A stretch of DNA of 64,000 nucleotides from Orthonyx spaldingii (Eukaryota; Chordata; Aves; Passeriformes; Orthonychidae), in the NCBI GenBank assembly GCA_013397795.1, contig VZTJ01005217.1, positions 692,652 to 756,651 of the forward strand. Reading direction: 5' to 3'. Shown here one piece after another: positions 1-11,842 of the stretch. A program made the position numbers and the translations under genes. The notes beneath the pieces were generated by a model. That model made no database searches, was not told the DNA's origin, and saw only the letters and a list, made by a program, of their open reading frames with translations. Each line of letters begins with the position of its first letter. The stretch's first letter is position 1.

Positions 1-1414
1 TAGTTCCATTCAAGGCAAGGATAGATATTTTGATACCTTGGTACCATGCAAGTTATTTATTCTGATCTTCAAATATTTGCACAGATAATAGTTTAAACAT
101 CCTTTTGAGTTTGAAAGTTCTGAAAGAGTAGATGTATTGAGGCCTGGTTGATCATCATAATGCTGTATTTGGGTTTTTTATCAGCAAGTTTGCTAGTTTT
201 GTGACATGTCCTTAAAGAGAATTTGAAAGAATGGGCAGTGAAGGTTCTTGCAAGTGGCTTGATAGCACCACTTTTTTGTACTTTGCTTAGTTAGCTCCTG
301 ATATGAGAGATGGCTTTTTAATTTGCAACAGCTTTGCCAGCCTTTAGCCATTTGATCTAAGATTTTTGTTGTGCAGCCTAAGTACTTCAAGTGTTTTTAA
401 GAATAAGACAACGAGAGTGATGTCATTTCTTAAGGCATTTCTTTTTTCCCATTGAACATGTAGATAAAATCATTGCATTCCTTCAGAAGAAGAAGCCTAT
501 AATGTTTAATTTCTGCCAAATCCACTTTTCTTGATGGGAAGACATCCTGCTGACAATATTTTCCCCTTTTAGTATGTCATGTGTAGGGATCACATTGCCG
601 AGGTGGTGCCTTATAATGGGCATTTTACTTTCTCTTAAGATCTAGGAAATCACCCACCAGTGCTCGTATCAGTCTGACTGGTGTTGTGTTAAGGTTACAA
701 AATCAAGTGTTAAAAACCTCTGCACTATTTTTGTGGTTGAGGGCTGTCCTAGGATTTGGCCATTTCCATTAACATGCTGTGTGGCAGATTTTATAACATA
801 GAAATGAACTTCTAGCATATTTCTTGTATGCCACTGAGAAGTATGCTTATCTTCTGTGCAGTATATGTTATGTTTTATTGCTAGGTAGGGAATTTGATGC
901 TGAGACTGTCAATATTCCCCAGTCATGGGACAGTGGCCATCACATGGTTAATTTAATGCTGTCAGCGTGGTGTTTGACACAATTTTATTGAGTAGTCAAA
1001 TGAACTGTGGAGCAGGTGACATAATAGATTCATTCAACAGGTTTTGATGTCAGTCTTTGCTAACACATGGCAAAGAACAGTTTAGTATCCTGAAGCTGTT
1101 ACAATGATGCTTTTCTGTCCTAAAGATGATAGTGAAAGTGCAGAAAAAACTGAGAGCAGTGGGGAGTTCTGTTCCTTGTGTTTAAGTAGATGCACAGTGA
1201 TAAGAGAAATCAGGTAGTACTGCACTAAATATGCACTTTAGAAGGGGATGAGGTTAAATACTTTTGTTGCACTTTAATGAGTAAAGACACTGGGAGATTG
1301 TCTTGTGCTGACTAATTCTTAACAGCTCTCACTGTGATGGCAGGTGACTCGGAGATTCCCAGATGAAATACTGGAGATCAAAATGAATGGCTTACTGTGG
1401 CTTGTTCTCCCCAG
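1..1414 (+). other. SYNE2: Intron upstream of the first exon in the window
   Basis: No exon-like open stretch with splice sites was found, and the human segment just before exon 1 (rod start after the CH domains) is not visible here. The sequence is AT-rich and unique-looking, and ends in a C/T tract and AG at 1413-1414. No repeat, CpG-rich promoter or RNA gene was recognised. Confidence 0.7.
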
Positions 1415-1527
1415 GGCTTGATGGATTGTTTTGATTCTCACTTGGACACCCTTCAGTCATTCAAGAATGAAGATGAGAAGAATATGCCACTAGTCTTGCC
1501 TGAAAAATTAGAGGAAATGAAGAGAAG
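1415..1527 (+). CDS. SYNE2: SYNE2 exon 1 of window (113 nt)
   Basis: Acceptor TTCTCCCCAG; the exon enters at codon position 1 and leaves two bases of a codon. It contains LMDCFDSHLDTL and PLVLPEKLEEMKRR, the latter matching human PLVPPNKLEEMKRR early in the rod. The donor AAG|GTTGTG is weak (T at +3, no AGT); read-through would meet TGA six bases into the intron. The split Arg codon is completed by the next exon. The following intron (691 nt) holds nothing recognised except a short 20-base-spaced duplication near 1771. Confidence 0.88.
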
Positions 1528-1770
1528 GTTGTGATGCTCAAATTCCCTCTACTTTGTGTTTTATTCTAGCTCTGCTATTGACTTGCTCTTCGTTTCTGAA
1601 CAGAGCACATAATTTATCCATGCCTTGCAGAAAAAGAGCATTTTCAACCTAAGCACAGGCTGGCTGTCGAGTGGAGCAGGCAGGGATCTCCCATTGGTCC
1701 AATGAATGTTTAATTATGTGTACAAAGTGGAGCTCATTAACAGGACCTTTTCAGATGCCCTTTGCTAGTG

Positions 1771-1803
1771 GGGATAGGAAACAACCACTAGGGATAGGAA
1801 ACT
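1771..1803 (+). repeat. Short imperfect tandem duplication
   Basis: The 13-mer GGGATAGGAAAC(A/T) occurs twice with a 20-base period inside intron 1. It looks like a local replication slip; no function is implied. Confidence 0.6.
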
Positions 1804-2218
1804 TGAATATTTTGAATGTAAAAATTTCCCTGGTGGTGGGGATTCTCTAAATTTTAATTTCCACCTTTAAAAATCACTGTGATCTATAGCTTGTACTACC
1901 CCAAAGATCTGTTGGAGGATATTTGCAAAAATGGTCAGTGAATCTGTATTCATAACCTGACTTGCTTTGACATACAGATGGCAGATGCCCCTTTTTTGGG
2001 CATTTAAAGGTTTGTCATACATTGAGCAGACAACATTGACTGCTCAATTGTTGCTGCTTAAAAAAAAAAAAGAACTGTTGCTATCTTAGAACTTAATTTC
2101 TGTCATAAAAAAAAGTTTATATCTAGTTTTGATTTTTTTAGGATAAAATCCTTATACATTAAAGCCTTGTATATCCAATGGTTTTGAGTAAACTTCTGGA
2201 ACTGTTTTCTGCTTGCAG

Positions 2219-2375
2219 ATTCAGCAATATTCGTTCCACAAACCCCAGCACTTTTCTTGAATATCACTATGGACTGTGCTCAGCTATTGCCAATGAGGTG
2301 AAGTTAAAGCTGAATATCTGGGACGTGAAATATGGGACAAAACAGTCCGTGGAATCACTGCTGGAAAATTGGAAT
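2219..2375 (+). CDS. SYNE2: SYNE2 exon 2 (157 nt)
   Basis: Acceptor TGCTTGCAG, donor AAT|GTAAGT. The first base completes Arg. It encodes 52 further residues ending KLNIWDVKYGTKQSVESLL-ENWN, colinear with human KLDIWNIKYGSRESVELLLEDW, a spectrin-repeat helix with its conserved Trp residues. It ends on a codon boundary. The next intron (1,668 nt, 2376-4043) holds an A-run at about 3955-3967 and otherwise nothing recognised; short ORFs there on both strands lack homology and splice signals. Confidence 0.95.
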
Positions 2376-4043
2376 GTAAGTTTCAGATATATGTATCACA
2401 TCCTGATGGTAATTCTTTCCCAGCTCTCTTTGATTCAGGCTTTTGTCTGCGTCATCTGAAGATACTATAGTTGGTAAAAGCATGGTGGACTGGTGAAATC
2501 TGTGATTTATTCAAAAAAGGGCAGGTGGACTTCCCTAGAAGCTTTCCTTGCCCCCAGCATCTTCCATTTTGCGATGAATGAGGGTTCTTTCTTCAGTTTG
2601 GAGAAGTAACGCAAGCCATGACTGTGATTTTCTCTCTGCCCATTTTTATTCTTTATTGTGAAGATTTCTTTCTTTTTGGACTATTTATAGAACCAGCTGT
2701 AGCAGCCCTTCCTTAGCTCCAATCCACAGAAACCTCTCTGGGGTAGTTCAGTAGTTGCTTTCTTCAAAACCAGTCATTATTCATGCTGCTGTTTATTGCT
2801 GCCTCTTCCTTGTCCCAGCTTCTTTCACCTCCTTATGCTTGTGGTGAATATGAATTGTCTTGTTCTGTTGCATGCTTAGCTCAGTTTCTGGACTCAAGTT
2901 ATGAAATTGATGTCACATGTAGGCTTTTAGGAGGGGATGGATTGCCCAACCCCAAATACTGACAAAGGATGCTGCATCAGGAGTAGAGGCAGAGGTGAAA
3001 ATGCTGATGCCATCGGTTTTACCCCATCTCCAGTTAATGGAATTCCTTGTGGATTCCATCTTAGTGGACTTTCTCAGAGAATTCTCAGACTGGCAAATCC
3101 GTAGTTAAATGAGTGGGAATTTCAGCAGCCTCAGAACTGTGGAAGGAGGCAACAGCAGGTTGTATAAAACAGCAGTTTCCCTGAGCAGTATCAGCCTCAC
3201 CCTGTGGTGAGATGGTGGTTCAGAGTTATTCTGTGCTGAGTTTGTGGGTTCAGATGGTTTCAGAAATACTGACTATCATGTTACTTCTGCAGTTGTGGTT
3301 CAGGGTCTTGCTCAAGCTGATAGAATATAGAGCTTTCCCAGGGAGTTTAGGGCTTGTTGCTGGCTTACCTTCTGGTCCCATGATGTGAAGTCCAGGCTGA
3401 GTGGTGATGTGGTGGCCCAGGTTTGTCACAGTCACAGGGAGGTTGTTTTGTAGCCTGCTGGGTAGGACATTTGTGGGAGTGGGGAGTGCTGGAGTGAGAT
3501 CAGCTCAGACAGAGGGGCTGAGGATCGGCCCTCATTCCCTGTGCACACACAGATCTCCTCCTCTGCTCCCACTTCTTCCTCTTTCACCCTCTCCAGCCCC
3601 AATTTGAGTCTTGATCTCTGTCAGAAATGAGGCACATGAATATTTCTGTGCATGCAGGGAAACCCACCTTTTGCTTTCATCACTTTTTTGACTCACATGA
3701 TTAAATTCTGCCTGACTTGTTCTAGATGCCATTTCTCAGTATTGCCCTGGGGCTGTAACTTTTTGAAAGAAGCAGTCCTGACTCATGCAGGGCTGTGGCT
3801 CAGGCAGTTGCATTCAGGTATTCATATTTCTATTTATTTTACTCTGCACGAGCAGAGTAAAAGAACAAGTCTGTTTCAGACTAAAGGGTGCAGCTGAATT
3901 GCTGGGTGGGCTTTGTTCAGTTTACATTTAACCTGTAGGTTGTAGGTTCATATTAAAAAAAAAAAAAGTGTCCCAAGCTGTATTTCTCACCCAGTTTTAT
4001 GTTGTTCAGTGTTACCATATCAATTACTTTTCACTTTGGGCAG

Positions 4044-4134
4044 AATTTCATTGAAGAAAAGAAACTTGAAGCACAACTAGACACTGCTACTCACATCTGT
4101 GAAGACTTGAAAAACATAAGTGGTCCTGACTTGG
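4044..4134 (+). CDS. SYNE2: SYNE2 exon 3 (91 nt)
   Basis: Acceptor TTTGGGCAG, donor TTGG|GTAAGC. Reads NFIEEKKLEAQLDTATHICEDL and on to ISGPDL, aligned with human KFIEEKEFLARLDTSFQKCGE. It starts on a codon boundary and leaves one base. The intron after it is only 159 nt. Confidence 0.94.
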
Positions 4135-4293
4135 GTAAGCTCTTGCACATAAATTGATATGAAGATCTCTATTTTGAACTGATGTGCTGCCCCCAGTTTT
4201 AATTCCGTCTACTGCCCCATGTAAACAGTGCTTCAGTTTAGTTAACCTGTCTGTTTCCAAATGTATAACAATAATCCCTATTCCATGTCCTAG

Positions 4294-4481
4294 CTGGGGA
4301 TCCTCAAGAAATCAGCAAACTTTTTAAGACCGTGGAGTCAAAGATTTCCACGTGCAAAGAGTATATTTCCAATGTAAATACCACCCTACAGAAAGTCCTG
4401 TCCTCCTGGAGTAATTACACAGAAAACATCCACTTGCTAAAGACGTGGCTGGAAGAAAACAGAAATGAGGATCCTAAAGAG
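4294..4481 (+). CDS. SYNE2: SYNE2 exon 4 (188 nt)
   Basis: Acceptor TGTCCTAG, donor GAG|GTATGT. It encodes a helix pair with NVNTTLQKVLSSWSNYTENI, matching human NVKSTLQKVLACWATYVENL. It ends on a codon boundary, opening a run of six phase-0 exons. The following intron is 171 nt. Confidence 0.96.
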
Positions 4482-4652
4482 GTATGTGGTTGGATTTCTC
4501 TTTGTCTGACAAACAGAGATACTTGGAATCCTCCTGGAAGGAAAACATTAAATTTCACAGTGGCTGCTGCTATTGTTGCTTTTCTGCTTTTCATTTTGGA
4601 AATCAACTTTTGTCAGGGTTCTACTTTAAATTATGCCAATGCATTTGTCTAG

Positions 4653-4817
4653 ATCCCTGCTGAGATCCTGGCAAAGAGGAATTCGATTCATGGTTCCTTA
4701 AATGAAGCTGGAAACCATCTCATTGAAGTCAGCAAAGAGCAAGTTGGATCAAATATTGCCAAGGAGCTGAAGAAACTGAACAGGAGATGGGCAAAGTTCA
4801 TCAAGAGGACACACTTT
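4653..4817 (+). CDS. SYNE2: SYNE2 exon 5 (165 nt)
   Basis: Acceptor TTTGTCTAG, donor TTT|GTGAGT; 55 codons, phase 0/0. LNEAGNHLIEVSKEQVGSNI and KELKKLNRRWAKFIKRT align with human LNEAGNFLVEVSNDVVGSSI and KELRRLNKRWRKLVSKT. The next intron (4818-6057, 1,240 nt) corresponds to the place where human nesprin-2 carries about 50 more linker residues. I looked there for an exon and found none. Confidence 0.95.
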
Positions 4818-6057
4818 GTGAGTTACAAGTTTCTGTTATTCTCTGCCATGCAGTCTTCAAAGTCATATTTTCTAGACTTACCAGCTTATTAATCAGAGAT
4901 TGATCAATCTTGCAGTCAGCTCAAGGTTGCCAGCTTTAAATCTTGAGGAACAGAGAGTACACAGCAGCATCCCATTCTTTAGCCTTTGTGACTCAGTCAA
5001 ATTCTCATTATAACAGGATGGAAAATGTTCAGTTTTTGAATTGAAATCTCAAAACCACTTGTAAAAGGAAATCTTATTGCAGAATAAGCCTTCAGTGCTA
5101 GGGGTGGAAGTAATCAATTTAACTTTGCTAAATTTTACAATCTGTGTCTCAGCTAGTAGAAAGTAATTATTGCTGCATAGATATTTCTAAGGTTGTGCAA
5201 CTTTCCACCAGCTCACTTGACAGGTTTTTAGACTGCTGTAAATCCCTATACAACCTGCCTAGTGTTATACATATTACATTTCCTAGAATGCTTTCACAAG
5301 AATGACATTTTCACTCTGCCTGGGAATATTAGAGCTCTTAATTTTCTGAGTTGAGCCTTTCATTGACATTTATTAAAGGTACTGCTGTGACAGTAAACGG
5401 TGGCAAAAAATTACTGCTACATTTTTGTAGGAGATGAGCTTAGTGAGAATGCAATAAAATCAAAGGAAGCAATCAAGGGGTGAGGGAAATCCAGAGGTTG
5501 CTAGAAAAACCCTTAATAAGAGATGTTTTAAGGAAATATATTGAGGAATCAGAGATGTAGGGTGCAAGAAGCCTTTCTGAGGTCTAAAGGACTTTCTGAG
5601 TTATTTTTTCTGGCATTGCTTTGGACATTATGACTATCATATGTATTATATTTATTTTTTTATATGAAAGGCAAGACCAAATGCTTGAACTCTGGCCTGT
5701 GACTGCAAGCACTATTAAACTGTTAACACTTTCTGATTTTGATTTGACCAGCTACTGTTCTCTTGGACAATCCCTGCTGTGGGCTGGGGGGTGCTGCAGC
5801 CCAGGAGCTTTTCTCCATAGTAGTGTGGCTGCTTTTAGGGGAGAGGACATATGGGCACAGGCTGTGCTGTCCCATCTGCCCTCAGGGCTGAGGAACTGAG
5901 CCTCACATGGTTTATTTATCAATATTTTTGGCATTTATTCCTACTTTGATCCCTGTTGGATGCTAAAGCTGGAAAGTGACCCAAGTGGTGACTGTGTTGG
6001 AGGAGGGCAGTGGAGAGATGATGGGAGTGAACATCTTACCCTGTTCTTCGTTTATAG

Positions 6058-6231
6058 CTTGGAGAAGAGAGCACAAATGCTGCTGAAAAGACCATGGAGC
6101 TTCCAAGGAGCCTGGAGAAGATTGAAGAGCTCCTTGGAGGGGTGGACAGCTGGGCAGCAGAGATGGGACGCCTGCTTGGCAAGATCAGTCACGAGGAGCC
6201 TGTGGAACCTGAGATGGAGGAACACTTGCAG
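6058..6231 (+). CDS. SYNE2: SYNE2 exon 6 (174 nt)
   Basis: Acceptor TCGTTTATAG, donor CAG|GTGAAA; 58 codons, phase 0/0. It begins with a polar linker (LGEESTNAAEKTMELP) and then a helix, SLEKIEELLGGVDSWAAEM, parallel to human DVEKLIGQVEIWEAEA. The linker is shorter than in human. The next intron (6232-7970, 1,739 nt) is AT-rich with no repeat or gene recognised. Confidence 0.92.
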
Positions 6232-7970
6232 GTGAAAATGCTGCTTAAAATACTTTAAATCCTCAGATTCTCATCTTGCAGCATGGATTTGTGGCTGGGG
6301 TAAAACGAGCCGTCGTCAGTGAAACAGAACTTAATGTGGATTTTGAGCTGTAGCACTGGTAAAAAGTCAAGGCAGTGTTTGTGCCTTGATGTTATTTCTC
6401 AGGATTGCTTCCAGATGAGCTATGAGTGAATCTTCCACCCTCAGTGTGCCCAGATGAGAAGCAGGTGCTGATGAAATGGTGTTGGTGTCACTGATCAGCA
6501 GCTTGTTCTCCAGTGATATTAATGACTCCTGTCCAGCACAGCACTTGGAGCAGACTAGAACTCTGCAAGCTGCTCCCCTGGTCATACAGTACTTTTATCA
6601 TTTACCCTCCAATGCAGGGAGGAGGTTTGGGATGCCTTGGCTGTATTCAAGGCTTACCTGTTAAAAACTGGGATAATTGAAGTATTTTCAACAGCATGTG
6701 GGGTAATTTGGGAATCTCATCTTACAGGTAGTAGCTCTAAATATGCACAAGAGCATGAATTAATTTCTAACAAGAAATCCCACTAGTCCCTATTGTTTCC
6801 CATGTCTCTCTACTGGGGATTACCCCCAGCTCCCAGCAGATGGCAGGTGAAAATATGTGTATATAACTCAGCAGCTTCAATGCAAAGTCTGGTTTCTTTT
6901 CTTCACTTGCCAGTGAAGGTTAGACTGAACAAAGATGCCAAGCTTTGCCCTGAAGAAGTTGAAGCACTGTCTTATGTTGTCTTTACTATTTCTGCAACAG
7001 GGCCTGTATAACCTGTGTGAAGGTGACCACCAGAAAGAGTTTTCATTGAAGCTCCTTTGTCTAACTGCTGTAATTAAACGCAAATATTCTTTATTTCATT
7101 TAATCTGCTGACAATAACTGTGCACCAGAGTCAGTGTTAGTTTCCTGGTGCTTTGTGCCTTCTTGCACTGTGTTTAGCTGACAGCTTTGGGAGTGTGAGA
7201 CGACGAAAAGGATCTGTTCATCTTTTTATAATCACGGGCATATGTTTATAAAACAAGCCTCATTTTGCAGTGTGACTCCAGTTTGTTAAAAAACACGAAG
7301 TAACAAAGGACACCCTGAAATACAGCCTCCAAAAATGTACTGGATTGTATCTCCATGTCTGGGGGCAGGAGAGATCACATCACTCGTTACCTGCAGCACA
7401 ATAGGTCGAGATGCAGAATAAAGCTCTGATTATCATTAGGAGAATGCTAATTGACAACTTCAAACAGGAGGAAGGTGTTGAATATTCATAGATCAAAACA
7501 GCTCTAATAATGACTTTTCATGATAAATATTCAAACATGGCACACTACTCCTGCATGCAAAACACCCAGCTGCTTCCTGCCTTGCAGTACTGAATGCCAC
7601 AAGAAAATCTGAGCCTTGGTATGTGCTTACTTTTTGGATGACTTCATGATCAGATGATGCATATCCAAATGTGTGGTTTCATTTGGATGGGAGAGCACAT
7701 TTAAAAACACATCTAATTGGCTCTGTGGCAAAGACGCTGGAGGTGTTGCACTGACTGAAAGAAATTGCTTCAGCAAACAGAATCCCCTGTGGATGGCAGC
7801 AAATTTCTTTCTCTCCGCACAGACTTTACAGTGCAGTACACTGAGCATGACTGGAATATAAGGCTTTCCTGTATCAATTATTGACCATCCATGATCAAGG
7901 CTGGCTTTTTTACTCAGTTCATTTAAGCAAAAAGACAAATAAAGGCTTCCAATGCTTTTTGTTCAACCAG

Positions 7971-8129
7971 AGTTTGGCTGCAAGAGGATCCTCGTGCCAA
8001 GACCAAGTTGTGGCAGCAGAAGAGATACTGCAATCCCTGATGCAGAATGTTTCAAGTCAGGTGTTTCAGCAGCATCTTCACACCACTGGGCTGGAGGCAC
8101 GAATTAAAGCAGCCAGAGACAAAGTAGAG
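7971..8129 (+). CDS. SYNE2: SYNE2 exon 7 (159 nt)
   Basis: Acceptor GTTCAACCAG, with a second AG two bases later that would break the frame; donor GAG|GTACTC. 53 codons, phase 0/0. QNVSSQVFQQHLHTTGLEAR is colinear with human QNISSQESFQHVLTTGLQAK, a spectrin helix. The following intron is 255 nt. Confidence 0.94.
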
Positions 8130-8384
8130 GTACTCATTTATACACACACAGATATCTCTAAGTTTAGCATTGTGTGATAATAAAGACTCTTTTGTCAGGC
8201 ATGTGAAATACAAAAGTTTTTATACTATTGGGATCAGTCTCCCAGATTCTTGCCAGGGCAAAATTTAGAACATTTTCAAAGATCAATATCTCAACTTGAA
8301 AAACTAGAGTGATGTTATGAAGCAATAATTTTATGTAATTACTGAGTCTCAGGCATGTTCTGAAAAGAGTCTCTTTCTTCCAAG

Positions 8385-8558
8385 GCTGTCATGGGTGACC
8401 TGAACAACACCTTGTCCAAATCTGAGAAGAGACCCTCAGAAAAGGAGGCTTTGCTCAATTTTGAAGAATCCCAGAAAGAACTTGAGGCCTCCATTTCAAA
8501 GGCTGTGCAACTTGTCAGTCAAAAATTAAGACCTGAAGAATGTATTTCAAGATATGAG
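8385..8558 (+). CDS. SYNE2: SYNE2 exon 8 (174 nt)
   Basis: Acceptor CTTCCAAG, donor GAG|GTGGGT; 58 codons, phase 0/0. FEESQKELEASISKAVQL matches human MEESQKELESYMIRAQQL. The next intron (914 nt) contains an 18-base T-run near 8646 and nothing else recognised. Confidence 0.95.
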
Positions 8559-9472
8559 GTGGGTTGGTTTTCTGGACCAGCTAAATCTGAGTACTTCTAA
8601 GGGCTGTGTGGTCTCTAAAAGTCTGAAGTAAGAAAAATACTGACTTTTTTTTTTTTTTTTAGTAGCTATTAATGCTTTTCTCAGTTTTCTGATTTAGCAC
8701 TGTATTAACTTGGCAGACAACTTGAATGAAGAAACATAAATCTGTATGGCAGTTTATTCAGTACCCTGTCCTAAAACTTCTCCATCACTCCATCAGAACA
8801 TTTTCAGAACTACAGCCTTTATTTTTTTGCCTGATCAATAATTGAACTTCCCATCAAGAATCACATGCCTGAATTCTTAGGCAGGTTATTGTAAATACTG
8901 AGTCTCCTCTTTTTCCCAGAGCGTAGCTGGTAAATCGAGTGTCCTGTCTCAAAATGTGGATCTCTTAAAGGGATATGGGAAATGGTAGTGCCCAAAATCT
9001 GTGTGGCCTCGTCTGGCAGAGAGAGAAATGTGTGACTGTGCCAGGAGGGGCTCAGAGCCTCATTCCAGGCCATGCTGGAGGATCCCATGGTGCTGATGGA
9101 GACCTTTCACCCAGCTGCTGGCAGCCATGGAACGTGGCCACGTGTATTCCCTAGGGAAGAGGCAGAGTTCAGCATCCTTAATCTTTCATCTTTGGTACCA
9201 GATTTTCCCCTAAAAGTTGTTACAAGAACAGCACCTGCTTTCCTTCATAAACCATTCACTGATGCTGCAACCTTTTGCAGATAAGCAGGGGTGGAGAATG
9301 CCATGCCCTTGGTACTCACCCACACAAGAGCCACACAGCCCATATGTGCAATGTATACATTGGATTATGCAGAGGGTTTACATGCTACTGATGTCATTGT
9401 GTTAAGTAAATAAATTACACTCAGTTCTGTTTTGTTTTCATTATGATACCCTTTTTTTTTTTTTTTTTGCAG

Positions 9473-9598
9473 GAAGCTTTTAATGCTCTGGACAGTAAAG
9501 TTCTTGACAAATTTTTAAAAGCAGCTGAAGAGCTGAAAAATGTTTCATCTGATCATGAGAAGCTGGTGGTGGAAGATGATGTTCGTAGGAGATGGGAG
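9473..9598 (+). CDS. SYNE2: SYNE2 exon 9 (126 nt)
   Basis: The acceptor follows an unbroken T tract of about 18 bases ending TGCAG; donor GAG|GTGAGA. 42 codons, phase 0/0. KFLKAAEELKNVSSDHEK aligns with human KYLKAVEELKNNVTEDIK. The following intron is 167 nt. Confidence 0.95.
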
Positions 9599-9765
9599 GT
9601 GAGATAGTGCAGGAATGAGAATCCACTGTCTGGTCTCCTTAGGCATGGCATCTTTGAAAACCAGTTGGTTTTTTTTGTTGTTGTCACAGTATGTTCTGAG
9701 GTTTTTACTTGCTGTGTAGTCCTGGCTCACCATCTCACGTGAACGATGTGTTTTGTATTTTGCAG

Positions 9766-9921
9766 GCAGTTCGTCAGGAAATTGTATCCTATGTGCAGCT
9801 CATAGCAGAAAGGGAAAAAAAGAAATTTAATGCCACTTTTAAAAAAATCAATAAGCAGTTAGGCAAAGAGAAGAAACTCCTAAGTATGGATAAAACCAAA
9901 GGGCTCATCAAGGAACATGAG
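9766..9921 (+). CDS. SYNE2: SYNE2 exon 10 (156 nt)
   Basis: Acceptor TTTTGCAG, donor GAG|GTACCT; 52 codons, phase 0/0. The end reads TKGLIKEHE, identical to human, after INKQLGKEKKLL (human INKEKKLI context). It is Lys-rich and coiled coil. The next intron (653 nt) shows nothing recognisable. Confidence 0.96.
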
Positions 9922-10574
9922 GTACCTGACACACTCCTTTTCTGCCTCTGTCTGTGAATGCTTTGCTGTCCTTCTTCCTCCTTTCTAGGTACATTATCTG
10001 TGGAAAAGGGCTCTTGTGCTCTGTGTTATGTAAATACGCAGCAGAGAGGCCACCAAAATTATTTCTTTACCTTTTTTGACTACAGATATTAGTGTTCTTG
10101 CAGACTCTTAGAATTAACCCCTTGTTAAGTAGATGGTATCCTTTTTTCCGTTTTTTTCCCAGGTTTTTAGTATATCTTGATTTCACCCTAGAAAGTATAA
10201 TAATTAATAAGGACTATTTGAAAAATATTCCACTTTTTCTGTAGTCAATAGGATGTGTCTATCTGGTGTCGGGGTGAAGAAGACTTGGGACCAAAATTAA
10301 AAATTGTAGTAACATAATGAACTTCAAAACCAAGCAAGAGTCAGCGTAGTCTTGTGAATGTAGTTGGGGAATGCATTGTCAGAAATCCTAGTTTACCTTC
10401 TGGCTCAATTTGAGAAAGAACCAAGAGAAAGTAAATGTGTGTTTCTTGGTTTGACAGCTCAGACTTTTAAGAGCACTCATACAAGAGATAATGGAAGTAT
10501 AAAAAGGTGTATGAGAATAATTGTGTGTCCTCATGACTTAACATGAGTTTATTACCTTGTTTCTCTTTGTTTAG

Positions 10575-10786
10575 GCCTTTTTTTCACATGAAGGCAACAT
10601 GAAGGAACTTAACAAGTCGTTGGAAGACCTTAAAACATTGGGAAGACTGTCAGAAGAAACTGTCCCAGGGATACAGGCACTCACTGCAGACTGTGGAAAA
10701 AAGCTGGAAAAGGTTCAACAAATGGTGGCAGAAACTTACACAGCACTGCTGGCTCGTGCTGGAAAAGGACAGTCCCCTCAGAAAGG
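10575..10786 (+). CDS. SYNE2: SYNE2 exon 11 (212 nt)
   Basis: Acceptor TTTGTTTAG, donor AGG|GTGGGT. The exon enters in phase 0 and leaves two bases (GG) that make Gly with the next exon. FSHEGNMKELNKSLEDL and LTADCGKKLEKVQQMV correspond to human FSEEGCLYQLNHHMEVL and the helix after it. The following intron is 254 nt. Confidence 0.94.
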
Positions 10787-11040
10787 GTGGGTGACTGAGT
10801 CTTGGTGTGTTTTAGCTCTATAAAAATCATTTTTACACATAGATTTTTGATACTCTAATGTATCTTGGTACTGCATTACTGTGTGCATTACTGTGGGCAG
10901 TTGTGCATTTAAACACTTTGTATTAAGTTTCACATACTAGCAAGTACAATGTTTGATTACCCTTCATCACAGCTGCACCGTTTTTAATCTTGAGCTAGGA
11001 TTTCTTTTTTCCCTTTGTATTTCATGTTTTCTTCTTGTAG

Positions 11041-11116
11041 GAGCTCCATTATGACTTCTGAGAATGGAGAAGAGTCTGGTTCTTCTCAACAAATTGGCAA
11101 CCTTATGGTACAGGAG
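11041..11116 (+). CDS. SYNE2: SYNE2 exon 12 (76 nt)
   Basis: A small exon between TTCTTGTAG and GAG|GTAAGA. It encodes the Ser/Gly-rich linker SSIMTSENGEESGSSQQIG, aligned with human GTITTSENRGGD. It is probably a flexible loop between repeats. It ends on a codon boundary. The next intron (607 nt) is featureless to me. Confidence 0.9.
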
Positions 11117-11723
11117 GTAAGAAGTCCAGATTTACTGTTGGAGACCAGTGCTCTGTCAAAGGGAGGTCATTGCCAAAAGGAAAAAGTGTTTATTTCTCTT
11201 ACTGTTTTTATTGTGATAAGACCTTGGGCCTCTGGTCAGAAATCAAAACCCCATTGTGCTTGTGAATGTAGATTAAGTAAATATTAAAAATTAACATGCA
11301 AGGAGCAGCACTGGGCATCCTGAGGAGATGTGAGCCTCCAGCCTTGAATTATATTTTGCTCAAAAGTCATTTTCAGATGGACGGGTCCTGTGGGAAGCTG
11401 TGTTCAAGTGCAAACCCCCACAGTGTCCCAGTAATCTGAACGATTTTCAGAGGACAGAGAGAGCAAAACTAGTGAAGAGTTGGAGGCGTTTGTCTGTATC
11501 TGTTGAAAGAATGAATGAGTTGGCTGCAAGCATTCAAAAATTTGCTGTTTGGGTTCATGATTGAGTTTAGACACATCTTGTATTCATGAATGGCATCTCT
11601 CCTCTCCTTTGGGACACATCAAGCAATTCCTTCCTTCAGGAGTTCTCAGATGTCTGTTAGGCATTGCTGTGTGTTACACAGAAGGATGTGGAGGTCACTG
11701 TTACCCTTTTTATCTTTACTCAG

Positions 11724-11842
11724 ACCTCAAGACCTGCTGCAGATACAGTTTTGGAACCAGATGTGAAACACCACAATGGAGAAAGCTGTGCACACAAATT
11801 TGAGGAAGACAGTGATTTGGCCATACCAACTTTGTTAGAGAG
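11724..11842 (+). CDS. SYNE2: SYNE2 exon 13 (119 nt)
   Basis: Acceptor CTTTACTCAG, donor GAGAG|GTAATT. A polar linker followed by SDLAIPTLLER, parallel to human YSASINSLLER. It leaves two bases of a Ser codon. The next intron (592 nt) has nothing recognised. Confidence 0.88.
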
